This document shows positions 19,700-29,034 of a DNA stretch of 64,000 bases, piece by piece. The stretch's first letter is position 1; the number at the start of each line of letters is the position of its first letter. The translations under genes were made by a program, and so were the position numbers. The notes under the pieces are model-generated. The model was not told where the DNA came from and made no database searches. It saw only the letters and a list, made by a program, of their open reading frames with translations. Source of the DNA: Mesorhizobium sp. M2E.F.Ca.ET.219.01.1.1 (GTDB lineage: Bacteria; Pseudomonadota; Alphaproteobacteria; Rhizobiales; Rhizobiaceae). The stretch spans positions 434,001 through 498,000 of the forward strand of contig NZ_SADT02000002.1 in NCBI RefSeq assembly GCF_004016445.2, in the 5' to 3' direction.

Positions 19700-20662
19700 A
19701 TGGCCGTCTACACCGACGTCAACGAAGGCGAGTTGACCGCATTCCTCAAAGCCTATCCGGTGGGGGAATTGCTCTCCTACAAGGGCATCGCCGAGGGCAC
19801 CGAGAATTCCAATTTCCTGGTTCACGCCTCGACCGGTTCCTACATCCTGACGCTCTACGAGAAGCGCGTCGACAAGGCCGACCTGCCGTTCTTCCTTGGC
19901 CTGATGGGCCATCTCGCCAGGAAGGGAATTTCCTGCCCGCTGCCGGTCACCGCGCATGACGGCACCGTCATCGGCACGCTCGCTGGCCGTCCGGCCGTCA
20001 TCATCACCTTCCTCGAAGGCCTGTCGCTCAGGCGGCCGGCCGCCGCGCATTGCGCGGAAGTGGGCAAGGCGCTCGCCAGCCTCCATATCGCCGGCCAGGA
20101 TTTTCAGATGAGAAGGCCGAACGCGCTGGCGATCGATGGCTGGCGCAAGCTATGGGCGGCCTCGCGCGACCGCGCCGACGAGGTGGAGCCGGGCCTGGCC
20201 GCGGAGGTCGATGCCGATTTAGCCGATTTCGAGCGCAACTGGCCGACCGACCTGCCGCAGGGCATCATTCACGCCGATCTGTTCCCGGACAATGTATTCT
20301 TTCTCGGCGAGAAGCTGTCCGGGCTGATCGACTTCTATTTCGCCTGCGACGATCTCTACGCCTACGACGTCGCCACCTGCCTCAACGCCTGGTGCTTCGA
20401 GAAGGATTTTTCCTTCAACCTGACCAAGGGGACGGCGCTGCTCGCCGGCTATCAGTCGGTGCGACCGCTTGGAAGCGACGAGAAGGCGGCTATGCCGATG
20501 CTGGCGCGCGGCTCGGCGCTGCGCTTCATGCTGACCCGGCTCTATGACTGGTTGACCATTCCGGATGGCGGGCTGGTGATGAAGCGTGACCCGACCGAAT
20601 ATATCCGCCGCATGCGCTTCCACCGCGCGATCAGGTCGCCATCCGAATACGGGCTGACATGA
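19700..20662 (+). CDS. thrB: Homoserine kinase (aminoglycoside phosphotransferase-type fold)
   Basis: ThrB phosphorylates homoserine for threonine synthesis. This 320-residue protein belongs to the ThrB type with an APH/choline-kinase fold, common in alphaproteobacteria, not the GHMP type of E. coli. It shows [22 protein letters not shown] for the nucleotide-binding lobe, the catalytic [11 protein letters not shown] motif near residue 192, and the metal-binding [10 protein letters not shown]. It is followed by rnhA with an ATGA overlap. The partner thrC is about 10 kb away on the other strand. Confidence 0.95.
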   Translation: MAVYTDVNEGELTAFLKAYPVGELLSYKGIAEGTENSNFLVHASTGSYILTLYEKRVDKADLPFFLGLMGHLARKGISCPLPVTAHDGTVIGTLAGRPAVIITFLEGLSLRRPAAAHCAEVGKALASLHIAGQDFQMRRPNALAIDGWRKLWAASRDRADEVEPGLAAEVDADLADFERNWPTDLPQGIIHADLFPDNVFFLGEKLSGLIDFYFACDDLYAYDVATCLNAWCFEKDFSFNLTKGTALLAGYQSVRPLGSDEKAAMPMLARGSALRFMLTRLYDWLTIPDGGLVMKRDPTEYIRRMRFHRAIRSPSEYGLT

Positions 20663-21189
20663 ACAAAAAGATCGAGATCTTCACCGACGGCGCCTGCTCA
20701 GGCAATCCCGGGCCGGGGGGCTGGGGCGCCGTGCTGCGCTACAACGGCGTCACCAAGGAACTGTCCGGCGGCGAGGCCGAGACCACCAACAACCGCATGG
20801 AACTGCTCGCCGCCATCACGGCGCTCAATGCGCTGAAGGAGCCTTGCACGGTCGACCTCTACACCGACAGCAAATACGTCATGGACGGCATCTCCAAATG
20901 GATCCATGGTTGGAAGAAGAACGGCTGGAAGACCGGCGACAGGAAGCCGGTGAAGAATGGCGAGCTCTGGCAGGCACTCGACGAGGCCAACCGGCGCCAC
21001 AAGGTCACCTGGAACTGGGTCAAGGGCCATGCCGGCCATCCGGAAAACGAACGCGCCGACGAACTGGCCCGGCAAGGCATGGCGCCATTCAAGCCGAAGC
21101 TTGCAAGGCCTGCGCCGGTCGTGGCCGCGCCACAGAAAGCCGCTCCAACCGGCAAACGCGCGCCCCGGCGCTCTACACAGAGCTACTGA
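20659..21189 (+). CDS. rnhA: Ribonuclease HI
   Basis: RNase HI cuts the RNA strand of RNA-DNA hybrids. The 176-residue protein shows the catalytic acids: D10 in [15 protein letters not shown], Glu in [12 protein letters not shown] and Asp in [10 protein letters not shown], plus [20 protein letters not shown] basic, proline-rich tail of about 30 residues (from about 146) follows the domain; short tails of this kind occur in rhizobial orthologs. Coupled to thrB by overlapping start and stop. Confidence 0.97.
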   Translation: MNKKIEIFTDGACSGNPGPGGWGAVLRYNGVTKELSGGEAETTNNRMELLAAITALNALKEPCTVDLYTDSKYVMDGISKWIHGWKKNGWKTGDRKPVKNGELWQALDEANRRHKVTWNWVKGHAGHPENERADELARQGMAPFKPKLARPAPVVAAPQKAAPTGKRAPRRSTQSY

Positions 21190-21191
21190 GG

Positions 21192-21362
21192 ATGCGCGCA
21201 CCGTTGCCAGGTAGAGGCGAACTGAATCAAAAAGATTTGCGCCGGCTGCAGCGGCTCTGGGACGAGGGCAAGGCGAGCGGGAAACCAGAGCCTTTGGATT
21301 TTCACGTCCTCCGAAAGGAGGCTCGGAGGAAGTTGGCGGCAGCGGCGCGGAACGCCTGTTAG
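21192..21362 (+). CDS. Possible ParD-like antitoxin remnant (small ORF)
   Basis: The 56-residue ORF begins two bases after the rnhA stop. Its core [21 protein letters not shown] followed by [12 protein letters not shown] resembles the C-terminal half of ParD-type antitoxins (EGxxSGxxxPxDxxxLxxxA). The N-terminal ribbon-helix-helix DNA-binding part is missing and no ParE toxin gene lies next to it. It could be a decayed antitoxin or a small expressed protein. The family call is by motif only. Confidence 0.4.
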   Translation: MRAPLPGRGELNQKDLRRLQRLWDEGKASGKPEPLDFHVLRKEARRKLAAAARNAC

Positions 21363-21393
21363 CTCGTGAGCGGGAGCCGCCTGTTTTAACGAC

Positions 21394-21870
21394 CTATCGA
21401 ATCAGCAGTGCCGTCGAGAACATGCCGAGCGCGAACACCGTGTGCGCCACGAGGTTGAGCGCGCGCACTTTCGTTGGATTGGGCAGTTTTGATGCCGCCC
21501 AGCCGGCGCCCATGCCCGGCGCCAGCAGGAACCAGCCAGCTCCGACGGTGACGATGCCGAGGATGAAGGCCGGCAGGAAGGTCGGCGCCGCCAGCCAGCC
21601 GGCGCCGACGAGCACCACCAGGATCACGCCGTAGACGATGCCGACGAGGTAGTGGAATGCCCAGCCAAGCGCTTTTTCATGCGCATAGGGCGCGGCCTTG
21701 CCGATATCGTCGTGGAAAACCCGCTGCGGGAGATGCCGGACCCAGCGTCCGACCATGCCCCAGTTGGGCAAGGGCTGGCCGATCGCCTTGTTGAGAATGA
21801 CCGCCCAGATATCCATGAACACCGTGGCGCCGATGCCGATCGCCACCGCGCGCCAGGCGATGTCGAGCAT
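21394..21870 (-). CDS. DUF2938 family membrane protein
   Basis: This 158-residue protein has four predicted transmembrane helices (about 5-24, 70-92, 95-118 and 137-156) and the segment NWGMVGRWVRHLPQR typical of DUF2938. Function is unknown. Its ATG overlaps the peroxiredoxin stop by one base (TGATG), so the two are translated together and may share an oxidative-stress context. Confidence 0.8.
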   Translation of the reverse strand: MLDIAWRAVAIGIGATVFMDIWAVILNKAIGQPLPNWGMVGRWVRHLPQRVFHDDIGKAAPYAHEKALGWAFHYLVGIVYGVILVVLVGAGWLAAPTFLPAFILGIVTVGAGWFLLAPGMGAGWAASKLPNPTKVRALNLVAHTVFALGMFSTALLIR

Positions 21871-22352
21871 CAGAGCTGCTCGATGATTTTCGCCGCGCCG
21901 CTCTCGTCAACGCCCGGCTTGGTTTCAACATTGAGCGCCACGACCTTGCCGTCGTCGACGATCATTGAGAAGCGCTTCGAGCGCAGGCCCATTCCGGCCG
22001 CGGAAAGATCGTTGTCGAGCCCGACCGACTTGGCGAAATCGCCGCTGCCGTCGGCGAGGTAGAGGATCTTGCCTTCGCCGCCGGTGAAGTGCGCCCAGGC
22101 GCCCATGACGTGGACGTCGTTGACCGAAACCACGGCGATGGTGTCGACGCCGCGCGCCAGGATCGCGTCATGGTTCTCCAGATAGCCGGGCAAATGGTTG
22201 TTGCTGCAGGTCGGCGTGAAGGCGCCGGGAACGCCGAAAAGCACCACCTTCTTGCCGGCGAAAATCTCGTCGCCGGTAACCTGCTTCACGCCGTCAGCGG
22301 TCATCATCTTGAAGGTCGATGCGGGCAGTTTTTCGCCAACCGAAATGGTCAT
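21870..22352 (-). CDS. Peroxiredoxin (Prx5/atypical type)
   Basis: The protein reduces peroxides with a thiol. From ATG 22352 it has 160 residues. The peroxidatic cysteine is C49 in PGAFTPTCSNNHLPGY, followed by the Prx5 pattern VVSVNDVHVMGAWA and GLRSKRFSMIVDDGKV. An upstream in-frame extension has no similarity and was dropped. The DUF2938 gene follows with a one-base overlap. Confidence 0.93.
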   Translation of the reverse strand: MTISVGEKLPASTFKMMTADGVKQVTGDEIFAGKKVVLFGVPGAFTPTCSNNHLPGYLENHDAILARGVDTIAVVSVNDVHVMGAWAHFTGGEGKILYLADGSGDFAKSVGLDNDLSAAGMGLRSKRFSMIVDDGKVVALNVETKPGVDESGAAKIIEQL

Positions 22353-22437
22353 GGGTTCCTCGCTTGCGAGATGGGGAAGATCGATGCCTTCGATATCGGA
22401 CCGGACAGCTTCCCGCAACCGTTGCGCTAATGCTGGA

Positions 22438-23244
22438 TCAAGGGAAAGGCAGCAACCCGTCGACCGAACCCTCGGCGCTGGTCAGCGTGTAATACAGCCC
22501 GCCATCGCTCGGCGTGGCCGATGGCCGGTCGAGGATCGGCACGGTGAAGACGAGCTTGCCGTCCTTCTCGCTGCGCACCGGCGCGCCGAACATGTAGTCG
22601 CGCTCGCCGGCGATGAAGAAGTCGACGGATTCCGGATCCCCGGGCGACTGCGCCTGGACGACAAGGGTCTCGTGGTCGCCGGGCAGCACGTTGATGCCGA
22701 AATCGGGCCGGGCCGGGGAGGGCAGCGTCGCAAGCGCGGTTTTGACCAATGCGGCGTCGGTCGCGTTGTCCGGATCGGACGCGGGATCGACGCTGAGCCG
22801 GGTCTGCACCGGAATGCAGATCGTCTCGCAGATGCCGAGGAAGACATGGGCGTCGATGGTCGCTGGTTGGCCGGGCGAGGACACCGTGAAGGTCACCGGC
22901 AGCGAAACGGGACGATCATAGCCGGCCCATTTTCCGTAGCCGTCGTCATGACGCTGCGGCGGCGGGAAAGACAATTGCGCGTCGGCGATGTTGGTGCTGC
23001 CGGATATGTCGAGCTGCGGGGGCACGCCGGCATCGCCCGGATCGCGCCAATAGGTCTTCCAGCCCGGCTTCAGCGCGATGTCGAGCACGCCGCGGATCTT
23101 GCCGGCCTCATCGGGCTTGCCGGTAGTCACCAGCCGGACCTTGCCGCCCTCCGAATTGTACCAGATCGAGGAAGAGGCCTCGGCCGGGAGGCTTGCAGCC
23201 CACCCCAAAACGACGCCGAGAACCAGTATCTTCATGTATCGCAT
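22438..23244 (-). CDS. Periplasmic DsbD N-terminal-domain-like protein
   Basis: This 268-residue protein has a signal peptide (about residues 1-23) and an immunoglobulin-like domain of the DsbD alpha type: WKTYWRDPGDAGVPPQLD and the cysteine pair C139-E-T-I-C143 in FLGICETICIPV. In DsbD this domain passes electrons from the membrane part to periplasmic targets. Here the membrane and thioredoxin domains are absent, so it must work with another electron donor or as a copper/thiol protein. Alternative start: ATG of the fourth codon. Confidence 0.8.
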   Translation of the reverse strand: MRYMKILVLGVVLGWAASLPAEASSSIWYNSEGGKVRLVTTGKPDEAGKIRGVLDIALKPGWKTYWRDPGDAGVPPQLDISGSTNIADAQLSFPPPQRHDDGYGKWAGYDRPVSLPVTFTVSSPGQPATIDAHVFLGICETICIPVQTRLSVDPASDPDNATDAALVKTALATLPSPARPDFGINVLPGDHETLVVQAQSPGDPESVDFFIAGERDYMFGAPVRSEKDGKLVFTVPILDRPSATPSDGGLYYTLTSAEGSVDGLLPFP

Positions 23245-23370
23245 GGCGGTGATTTGACCGTCCGTTCTTGGCCGCGCAATGGCCTCATCGCTCTCCCGGT
23301 ATCATATTTGCGTGACATCGGGGACTGACACCATCTTTTCGGCGCAGCCGAAACGCGTTACGCTCAACCC

Positions 23371-23979
23371 ATGGACTTGCTGCGCCACAAGAAGCCGGCC
23401 GCCGGACGCGGTTTCCTCGACGACCAGTTCCTGATTGCCATGCCTGGCATGAAGGACGACCGTTTCGCGCGCTCGGTCATCTATATCTGCGCCCATAGCG
23501 ACGAGGGCGCGATGGGGCTGATCATCAACCAGACGCAGCAGATGCTGTTTCCGGATCTGCTGGTACAACTCGGCATCATGAACGAGCAGGAAGCGATCCG
23601 ACTGCCGGCCCATACGCGCGATTTCGTCGTGCGCAATGGCGGGCCAGTGGACCGCAGCCGCGGTTTCGTGCTGCATTCCGGCGACTATCGCGTGGAATCC
23701 TCGCTCAACGTTTCCGACGATATCTGTCTGACCGCGACCGTCGACATCCTGCGCGCCATCTCCACCGGGCGCGGCCCCCGACATGCGCTGATGGCGCTCG
23801 GCTATTCCGGCTGGGGCGCCGGCCAGCTCGAGACTGAGATCGCCGAGAATGGCTGGCTCACCTGTCCGGCGACGCAGGAACTTCTGTTCGACGCCGATAT
23901 CGAGCGCAAATACGATCGTATCCTGGCCTCGATCGGCATCGACCTCGCCCATCTGAGCGCCGCCGCCGGCCACGCGTGA
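23371..23979 (+). CDS. YqgE/AlgH family protein (UPF0301)
   Basis: The 202-residue protein has the family core: [21 protein letters not shown], the GAMGLIINQ segment, the [14 protein letters not shown] loop and [13 protein letters not shown]. Structures of homologs are known, but the biochemical role is unclear; AlgH was linked to alginate regulation in Pseudomonas. It stands alone, convergent with the GGDEF/EAL gene, with a large inverted repeat between them. Confidence 0.92.
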   Translation: MDLLRHKKPAAGRGFLDDQFLIAMPGMKDDRFARSVIYICAHSDEGAMGLIINQTQQMLFPDLLVQLGIMNEQEAIRLPAHTRDFVVRNGGPVDRSRGFVLHSGDYRVESSLNVSDDICLTATVDILRAISTGRGPRHALMALGYSGWGAGQLETEIAENGWLTCPATQELLFDADIERKYDRILASIGIDLAHLSAAAGHA

Positions 23980-24011
23980 CGCTCGCGACTAGCGCGAACG
24001 CCCGCGACGTC

Positions 24012-24190
24012 GTCATCCTAGGGCGAAGCAGGAGCGTAGCTCCGTCGCGAAGACCCTAGGATCCATTCCGTTACATCGACCGTAGGTGCAGCGGCGCAGA
24101 ATTCCGCACCGTTTTCAACGCCTTAGCGTCACGGCATGGATCCTAGGGTCTGCGCGCGTCGCTTCGCTCCTTGCTCCGCCCTAGGATGAC
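24012..24190. repeat. Large imperfect inverted repeat with CCTAGGAT arms
   Basis: A 55-base arm at 24012-24066 is the imperfect reverse complement of 24136-24190, with a 69-base spacer. Each arm starts or ends with CCTAGGAT blocks (GTCATCCTAGGGCG outside, CCCTAGGATCCAT inside), and the left arm holds a smaller GGAGCGTAGCTCC palindrome. It fills the gap between two convergent genes, so it could end transcription from both sides. It has the look of a dispersed non-coding element. Confidence 0.8.
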
Positions 24191-24223
24191 GAACTGAGAG
24201 GGCGCCAGTCGCCGAAGCGGCCT

Positions 24224-27112
24224 CTAAGCCTGGGTCAGCGGATACTGCTCCCTTAGCGTCTTCAGCACCTGGTCGCCGGGCATCGGCGCGCCGAACATGA
24301 AGCTCTGGACATATTCGCAGCCCATCTGGCGCAGCTCTAGCGCATCGCTTTCGTCCGAGATGCCTTCGGCCACGACCGACAGCCCCAGCTCATGCGCCAT
24401 GTTGACCATGGATTTGAGCAGCACGGCCCGCTTAGGCGTGGCGTCGTCGACAAAACTCTTGTCGATCTTGATCGTGTCGAAGGGGAAGCGCGTCAGATAG
24501 GAGAGCGAGGAATAGCCGGTGCCGAAATCGTCGAGCGACAGCCCGATGCCGAGCTGCTTCAGCTTGGTCAGCACATGCGCGGTCTGTTCCGGGTTGTCCA
24601 TCACCAGGGATTCGGTGAGCTCGAGCCGGAAGCAGCGCGGCTTCAGATTGGCCCGTGCGATGACGGAGCGGACGTCGCTCACCAGATCGCGGCGGATGAG
24701 CTGGCGGCTCGACAGGTTGACCGACACCGACAGTGGCGCGTCGCCGATCTGCTTCTGCCAGCCCGCGAGGTCCTCGGCCGCCTGCTGCATGGCGAACAGG
24801 CCGAGCTGCACGATCAGCCCGCAATTCTCGGCCACCGGGATGAAGTCTCCCGGCGGGATCATGCCGCGGCGCGGGTGGTCCCACCGCAGCAGCGCCTCGA
24901 AGCCGGCGACGCTGCCGTCCTCCAGCCGCACGATCGGCTGGTAGGCAAGCGTGAACTCGCGCCGCTCGATGGCGCGGCGGAGGTCGGATTCGAACTGCAG
25001 GCGGTCAGTGCCGACGGTGCGGAAGGCAGGCCGGAACGGCTCGATGCGATCGCCGCCGAAGCGCTTGGCCTGGTGCATGGCAAGCTCGGCGTCCTTGACC
25101 ATGTCCTCGGCGGAAGTCTGCGCCGTCGTCCAGGTGATCAGGCCGATCGAGGCGGTGAGCACGATCTCGCGCTTGGCGAAGGTGATCGGATTGTTGATCG
25201 CGTGCTTGATGGCATCTGCCATGGCCGCGATGCGGGCAGGGTCCTGCTCGGAAAGCAGCATCAGCGCGAACTGGTCGCCGGCAAAGCGCGACAGCGAATC
25301 CTTCGGCTTCAACAGCCGGTGCAGCCGGCGCGCGACGGTGAGCAGAATGGTGTCGCCGGCGGAAATGCCAAGGCCGTCATTGACCTGCTTGAAGCGGTCG
25401 ATGTCGATGATGAAGACCGTCGGGCGCACCTTGTCCTCGGTGCGGGCGATCGAGATGATCGCCTCCAGCCGGTTCATGAACAATTCGCGGTTGGGCAGGC
25501 CGGTGAGGTTGTCGTGCACGGCGTCGTGCAGCAGCCTTTCCTCGGATTTCTTCTGCTCGGTGACGTCGACCATGGTGCCGACGCAGCGGATCACCTCGCC
25601 GTCGGAGCCTATCACCGGGCGGGCGCGCAGCGAGAACCAGTGATAGTGGCCGTCGGCGCCGCGCAGGCGGAAATTCTGCGCCACCTTGCCGCGGCGGTGC
25701 TCCAGCACCACGTCGAGCGTGGTGCGGAAGGTGTCGCGATCATCGGCATGCAGCACCGGCAGCCAGTTGCGGGCGGCACCGCCAAGGCTGTTTGGCGCAA
25801 GGCCGAGCTGCAGGCTGATATCCGGCTTGGTCACCACGCGGTCGCGCAGCACGTCCCAGTCCCAGACGATGTCGCCCGAACCCGCGACCGCAAGCGCCTG
25901 GCGCTCGAGGTCGGAGAACAGGCCCTGATGCGCCCCGCTGCCGGCAAAGGCATGCTGCATGACGGTGAAGCCGATGAGCAGGATGATCAGGATTAGCCCG
26001 CCGCCCAGCGCCGGCTGCGCGATGTCGTTGTCCAGCATGCCGGTGATCGCCATCCACGACCCGCATAGCCAGAGCAGCACCATCACCCAACTCGGCACCA
26101 GCATGATGGCCCGGTCATAGCCGCGAACGCCGAGGAAGATGATGAGGCCGAGGCCGGTGAGCGCGGTGGCGGCGAAGGAGATGCGGGCGATGCCGGCGGC
26201 GACCGCGGGATCGACGATGGCGACGCCCGCGATCAGAAGCAGGCCGAGGATCCAGACCAGCGCGCCGTAGCTGAAATGGCCATGCCACCGGTTGAGGTTG
26301 AGATAGGCGAACAGGAACACCACGAAGGTTCCGGCAAGCGCCACCTCCGTGCCGGCTCGCCATATCTGCTCGTTGCCGGGCGATATTTCGATGATCTTGT
26401 TGAGGAAGCCGAAGTCGACGCAGATATAGGCCAGCACCGCCCAGGCGAGCGCCGCGGTCGCCGGAAACATCGAGGTTCCCTTGACCACGAACAAGATCGT
26501 CAGGAACAGCGCCAGAAGGCCCGAGATGCCGATCACGATGCCGCGGAACAGCGTGTAGGAATTGACCGAGTCCTTGTAGGAATCCGGGTCCCAGAGATAG
26601 ACCTGCGGCAGTTTCGGCGAGGCGAGCTCGGCGATGAAGGTCACCACCGTTCCGGGGTTCAGCGTCACGCGGAACACGTCGGCGTCGGGGCTTGTCTGCC
26701 GGTCGAGCGCGAAGCCCTCGCTGGGCGTGATCGCGGCGATGCGCGTCGAGCCGAGGTCGGGCCAGAAGATGCCGGAGTTCACCAGGCGGAAATGCGGCGC
26801 GACGATCAGCCGGTCGAGCTGCTGGTCGGTGGTGTTGGCCAGCGCGAAGACGGCCCAGTCGCCGCTCGAACGGGCGTCATTGGCCTCCACCTCAATGCGC
26901 CGCACGATGCCGTCGGGGCCTGGCGCGGTCGAGACCTGGAAGTTCTCGCCCTGGTTCCGGTAGATTTGCACGGCGCCGGAAAGGTCCAGCGCCTTGTCGT
27001 CGCGCGCGATCTTGATCGGCTCGACGGCGAAAGCCGGCATGGCCGCAAAAAACGTGACGACGACCGCCAGGATAAGGGCGAACAGCGACGCTAATCGCGA
27101 AAAATTCGTCAC
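24224..27112 (-). CDS. Membrane PAS-GGDEF-EAL cyclic-di-GMP signalling protein with degenerate GGDEF
   Basis: This 962-residue protein starts at GTG. It has a signal sequence (about 1-29), a periplasmic sensor-like domain (about 30-185), a block of about seven membrane helices (about 190-400), a PAS domain (about 405-530, ending VDVTEQKKSEE), a GGDEF domain and an EAL domain. The active-site loop of the first reads AGDQF at 611-615, so the conserved acidic residue is Gln, and cyclase activity is doubtful. The EAL domain is intact: FEALLRWDHP with E739, VSVNLSSRQL, LDDFGTGYSSL and KIDKSFV. I infer a c-di-GMP phosphodiesterase, perhaps GTP-tuned. Confidence 0.92.
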   Translation of the reverse strand: MTNFSRLASLFALILAVVVTFFAAMPAFAVEPIKIARDDKALDLSGAVQIYRNQGENFQVSTAPGPDGIVRRIEVEANDARSSGDWAVFALANTTDQQLDRLIVAPHFRLVNSGIFWPDLGSTRIAAITPSEGFALDRQTSPDADVFRVTLNPGTVVTFIAELASPKLPQVYLWDPDSYKDSVNSYTLFRGIVIGISGLLALFLTILFVVKGTSMFPATAALAWAVLAYICVDFGFLNKIIEISPGNEQIWRAGTEVALAGTFVVFLFAYLNLNRWHGHFSYGALVWILGLLLIAGVAIVDPAVAAGIARISFAATALTGLGLIIFLGVRGYDRAIMLVPSWVMVLLWLCGSWMAITGMLDNDIAQPALGGGLILIILLIGFTVMQHAFAGSGAHQGLFSDLERQALAVAGSGDIVWDWDVLRDRVVTKPDISLQLGLAPNSLGGAARNWLPVLHADDRDTFRTTLDVVLEHRRGKVAQNFRLRGADGHYHWFSLRARPVIGSDGEVIRCVGTMVDVTEQKKSEERLLHDAVHDNLTGLPNRELFMNRLEAIISIARTEDKVRPTVFIIDIDRFKQVNDGLGISAGDTILLTVARRLHRLLKPKDSLSRFAGDQFALMLLSEQDPARIAAMADAIKHAINNPITFAKREIVLTASIGLITWTTAQTSAEDMVKDAELAMHQAKRFGGDRIEPFRPAFRTVGTDRLQFESDLRRAIERREFTLAYQPIVRLEDGSVAGFEALLRWDHPRRGMIPPGDFIPVAENCGLIVQLGLFAMQQAAEDLAGWQKQIGDAPLSVSVNLSSRQLIRRDLVSDVRSVIARANLKPRCFRLELTESLVMDNPEQTAHVLTKLKQLGIGLSLDDFGTGYSSLSYLTRFPFDTIKIDKSFVDDATPKRAVLLKSMVNMAHELGLSVVAEGISDESDALELRQMGCEYVQSFMFGAPMPGDQVLKTLREQYPLTQA

Positions 27113-27114
27113 AT

Positions 27115-27711
27115 TCAGCCCTTCGTTCCATCACCCGGCGGGTCGTCCGCGATCCGGGCGTAGAGGTAGTGATCCTGCCAGATGCCGTTGATCCTGAGAT
27201 AGGATCGGAGAAGTCCTTCGCGCCGGAATCCGGCTTTTTCAAGCACGCGGATCGACCGGGCGTTTTCGGGAATACAGGCAGCCTCGATCCGGTGCAACCT
27301 CAGCGTATCGAAGGCGAAGCGCGACACCAGCTTGACCGCCTCGGTCATCAGGCCGCGGCTGCCGAAACGTTCGCCGATCCAGTAGCCGATATGGCCGCTC
27401 TGCGCGACACCGTGGCGGATGTTGCCGAGCGTGATGCCGCCGGCAAGCTTGCCGCTCGACTTTTCGAAGATGAAGAAGGCGATTGCCGTGCCCTGCGCGT
27501 AATCCTCGCGGTAGCGGCTGATGCGCAGCCGCCAGGCGGTGCGGTCGAGCTCGTCGGGCTGCCAGCGCGGCTCCCAGGGCTCGAGGAAGGCGCGGCTTTC
27601 GCCGCGCACAGTCGACCATTCGCGATAGTCGTTGGTCAGCGGCACGCGCAGCATGACCTTTTCGCCCTTCAGCGCCGGCAGGTCGCGGCGAAAGAAAGGG
27701 AGCGCGAACAC
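27115..27711 (-). CDS. rimJ: GNAT family N-acetyltransferase (RimJ/RimL-like)
   Basis: The protein transfers an acetyl group from acetyl-CoA, and the RimJ type acetylates N-termini of ribosomal proteins. A GTG at 27711 gives 198 residues starting FALPFFRRDLPALKGEKVMLR. An upstream in-frame reading would overlap the M16 gene. The acetyl-CoA site is seen in HIGYWIGERFGSRGLMTEAV and RIEAACIPENARSIRVLEKAGF. It lies 16 bases after the M16 peptidase stop and 2 bases before the GGDEF/EAL start, so these are likely one operon. Confidence 0.88.
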   Translation of the reverse strand: MFALPFFRRDLPALKGEKVMLRVPLTNDYREWSTVRGESRAFLEPWEPRWQPDELDRTAWRLRISRYREDYAQGTAIAFFIFEKSSGKLAGGITLGNIRHGVAQSGHIGYWIGERFGSRGLMTEAVKLVSRFAFDTLRLHRIEAACIPENARSIRVLEKAGFRREGLLRSYLRINGIWQDHYLYARIADDPPGDGTKG

Positions 27712-27727
27712 GGCTCTGGAACGGAGG

Positions 27728-29020
27728 CTAGACGGCGAGCCGGCGGGCCGTCGTCTGCGGACCCGCAAGCGATTCGAGGATCGCCTCGTAGGGCGCAAGC
27801 GTGCCCACGGGGCCGACCGCGGTCAGCGTCGGCTTGGTCGAGAACAGCCGCGAGGAGAGATCGGTCAGCCGCTCGACGGTCAGCGCCGAAAGGCGCTCCA
27901 TCAATTCCTCCTTGGCGATCGGCCGGCCAAACAGGAGCAACTGCCTGGCGATCTGAGATGCGCGGCTGGCCGGGCTTTCGGCCGACATGATGAGGCCGGC
28001 GCGATATTGCGCGCGCGCCCGGTCGAGCTCTTCCTGCTGGATGCTCTGGCCGGCCTTCTGCAATTCGTCGATGATCACCGGCACCAGCTTGGCGATGTCG
28101 CTCTGTCCGGTCGCTGCATGCACGCCGAAGATGCCGGTGTCGGAAAAACCCCAGTGGAAGGCATAGACCGAGTAGCAGAGGCCGCGCTTCTCGCGCACTT
28201 CCTGGAACAGCCTGGACGACATGCCGCCGCCCAGGATCATCGACAGCACCTGCGAGGCGTAGAAGTCGCGCACATGATAGGCGCGGCCCTCGAAGCCGAG
28301 CACGATCTGCGCATCCATCAGGTCGCGGTCCTCGCGGAAGTCACCGCCGACATATTGCGCGTATTGCGGGATATTGCCCGCCGCCTTGGCGCGGAAGCCG
28401 CCGAGTTTCTTCTCGACTTCGCGCACGAAATTGTCGTGCTTGATGTCGCCGGCCGCCACGAGGACCATGCGCTCGGCGTCGTATTGCCGCTCGATGAAGT
28501 CGTGCAACTGGCTGGAGGTGAAGGATTTGACCGTCTCCGGCGTGCCCAGGATCGAGCGGCCGATGGTCTGATGCCGGAAGGCGGTTTCGGTGAAGCGGTC
28601 GAAGACGATGTCGTCGGGCGTGTCGTGCGCGGCGCCGATCTCCTGCAGGATCACATGCTGCTCGCGCTCCAGCTCGTCGGGATCGAATTCGGATTCCTGC
28701 AGGATGTCGGCCAGGATATCGACCGCCAGCGGCACGTCGTCGGAAAGCACCCTGGCATAGTAGGAGGTCGTCTCGACGCTGGTGGCGGCGTTGATCTCGC
28801 CGCCGACATTCTCGATTTCCGAGGCGATCTCGAAGGCGCTGCGGCGCTTCGTGCCCTTGAACGCCATGTGCTCGAGCAGATGGGCCATGCCATGCTCTTC
28901 GTCGCGCTCGTTGCGGGCGCCGGACTTCACCCAGGCCCCTAGGGCAACCGATTCGATGCTTGGAAGGGTTTCGGTGGCGACTGTCAGGCCGTTCGACAGA
29001 CGGCTTACCTCAACACCCAT
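27728..29020 (-). CDS. M16 family zinc peptidase (processing-peptidase-like)
   Basis: From ATG 29020 the protein has 430 residues. The inverted zinc motif HLLEH (HxxEH, residues 47-51) with downstream Glu, the GGEINAATS and YYARVLSDDVPLAVD segments and the glycine-rich GGGMSSRLFQEVREKRGLCYSVYAF place it in the family of mitochondrial processing peptidase beta subunit and bacterial PqqL/YmxG-like enzymes. It follows thrC after 14 bases, which is a conserved rhizobial arrangement. Confidence 0.95.
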   Translation of the reverse strand: MGVEVSRLSNGLTVATETLPSIESVALGAWVKSGARNERDEEHGMAHLLEHMAFKGTKRRSAFEIASEIENVGGEINAATSVETTSYYARVLSDDVPLAVDILADILQESEFDPDELEREQHVILQEIGAAHDTPDDIVFDRFTETAFRHQTIGRSILGTPETVKSFTSSQLHDFIERQYDAERMVLVAAGDIKHDNFVREVEKKLGGFRAKAAGNIPQYAQYVGGDFREDRDLMDAQIVLGFEGRAYHVRDFYASQVLSMILGGGMSSRLFQEVREKRGLCYSVYAFHWGFSDTGIFGVHAATGQSDIAKLVPVIIDELQKAGQSIQQEELDRARAQYRAGLIMSAESPASRASQIARQLLLFGRPIAKEELMERLSALTVERLTDLSSRLFSTKPTLTAVGPVGTLAPYEAILESLAGPQTTARRLAV

Positions 29021-29034
29021 ATGGCAAGTACTCC

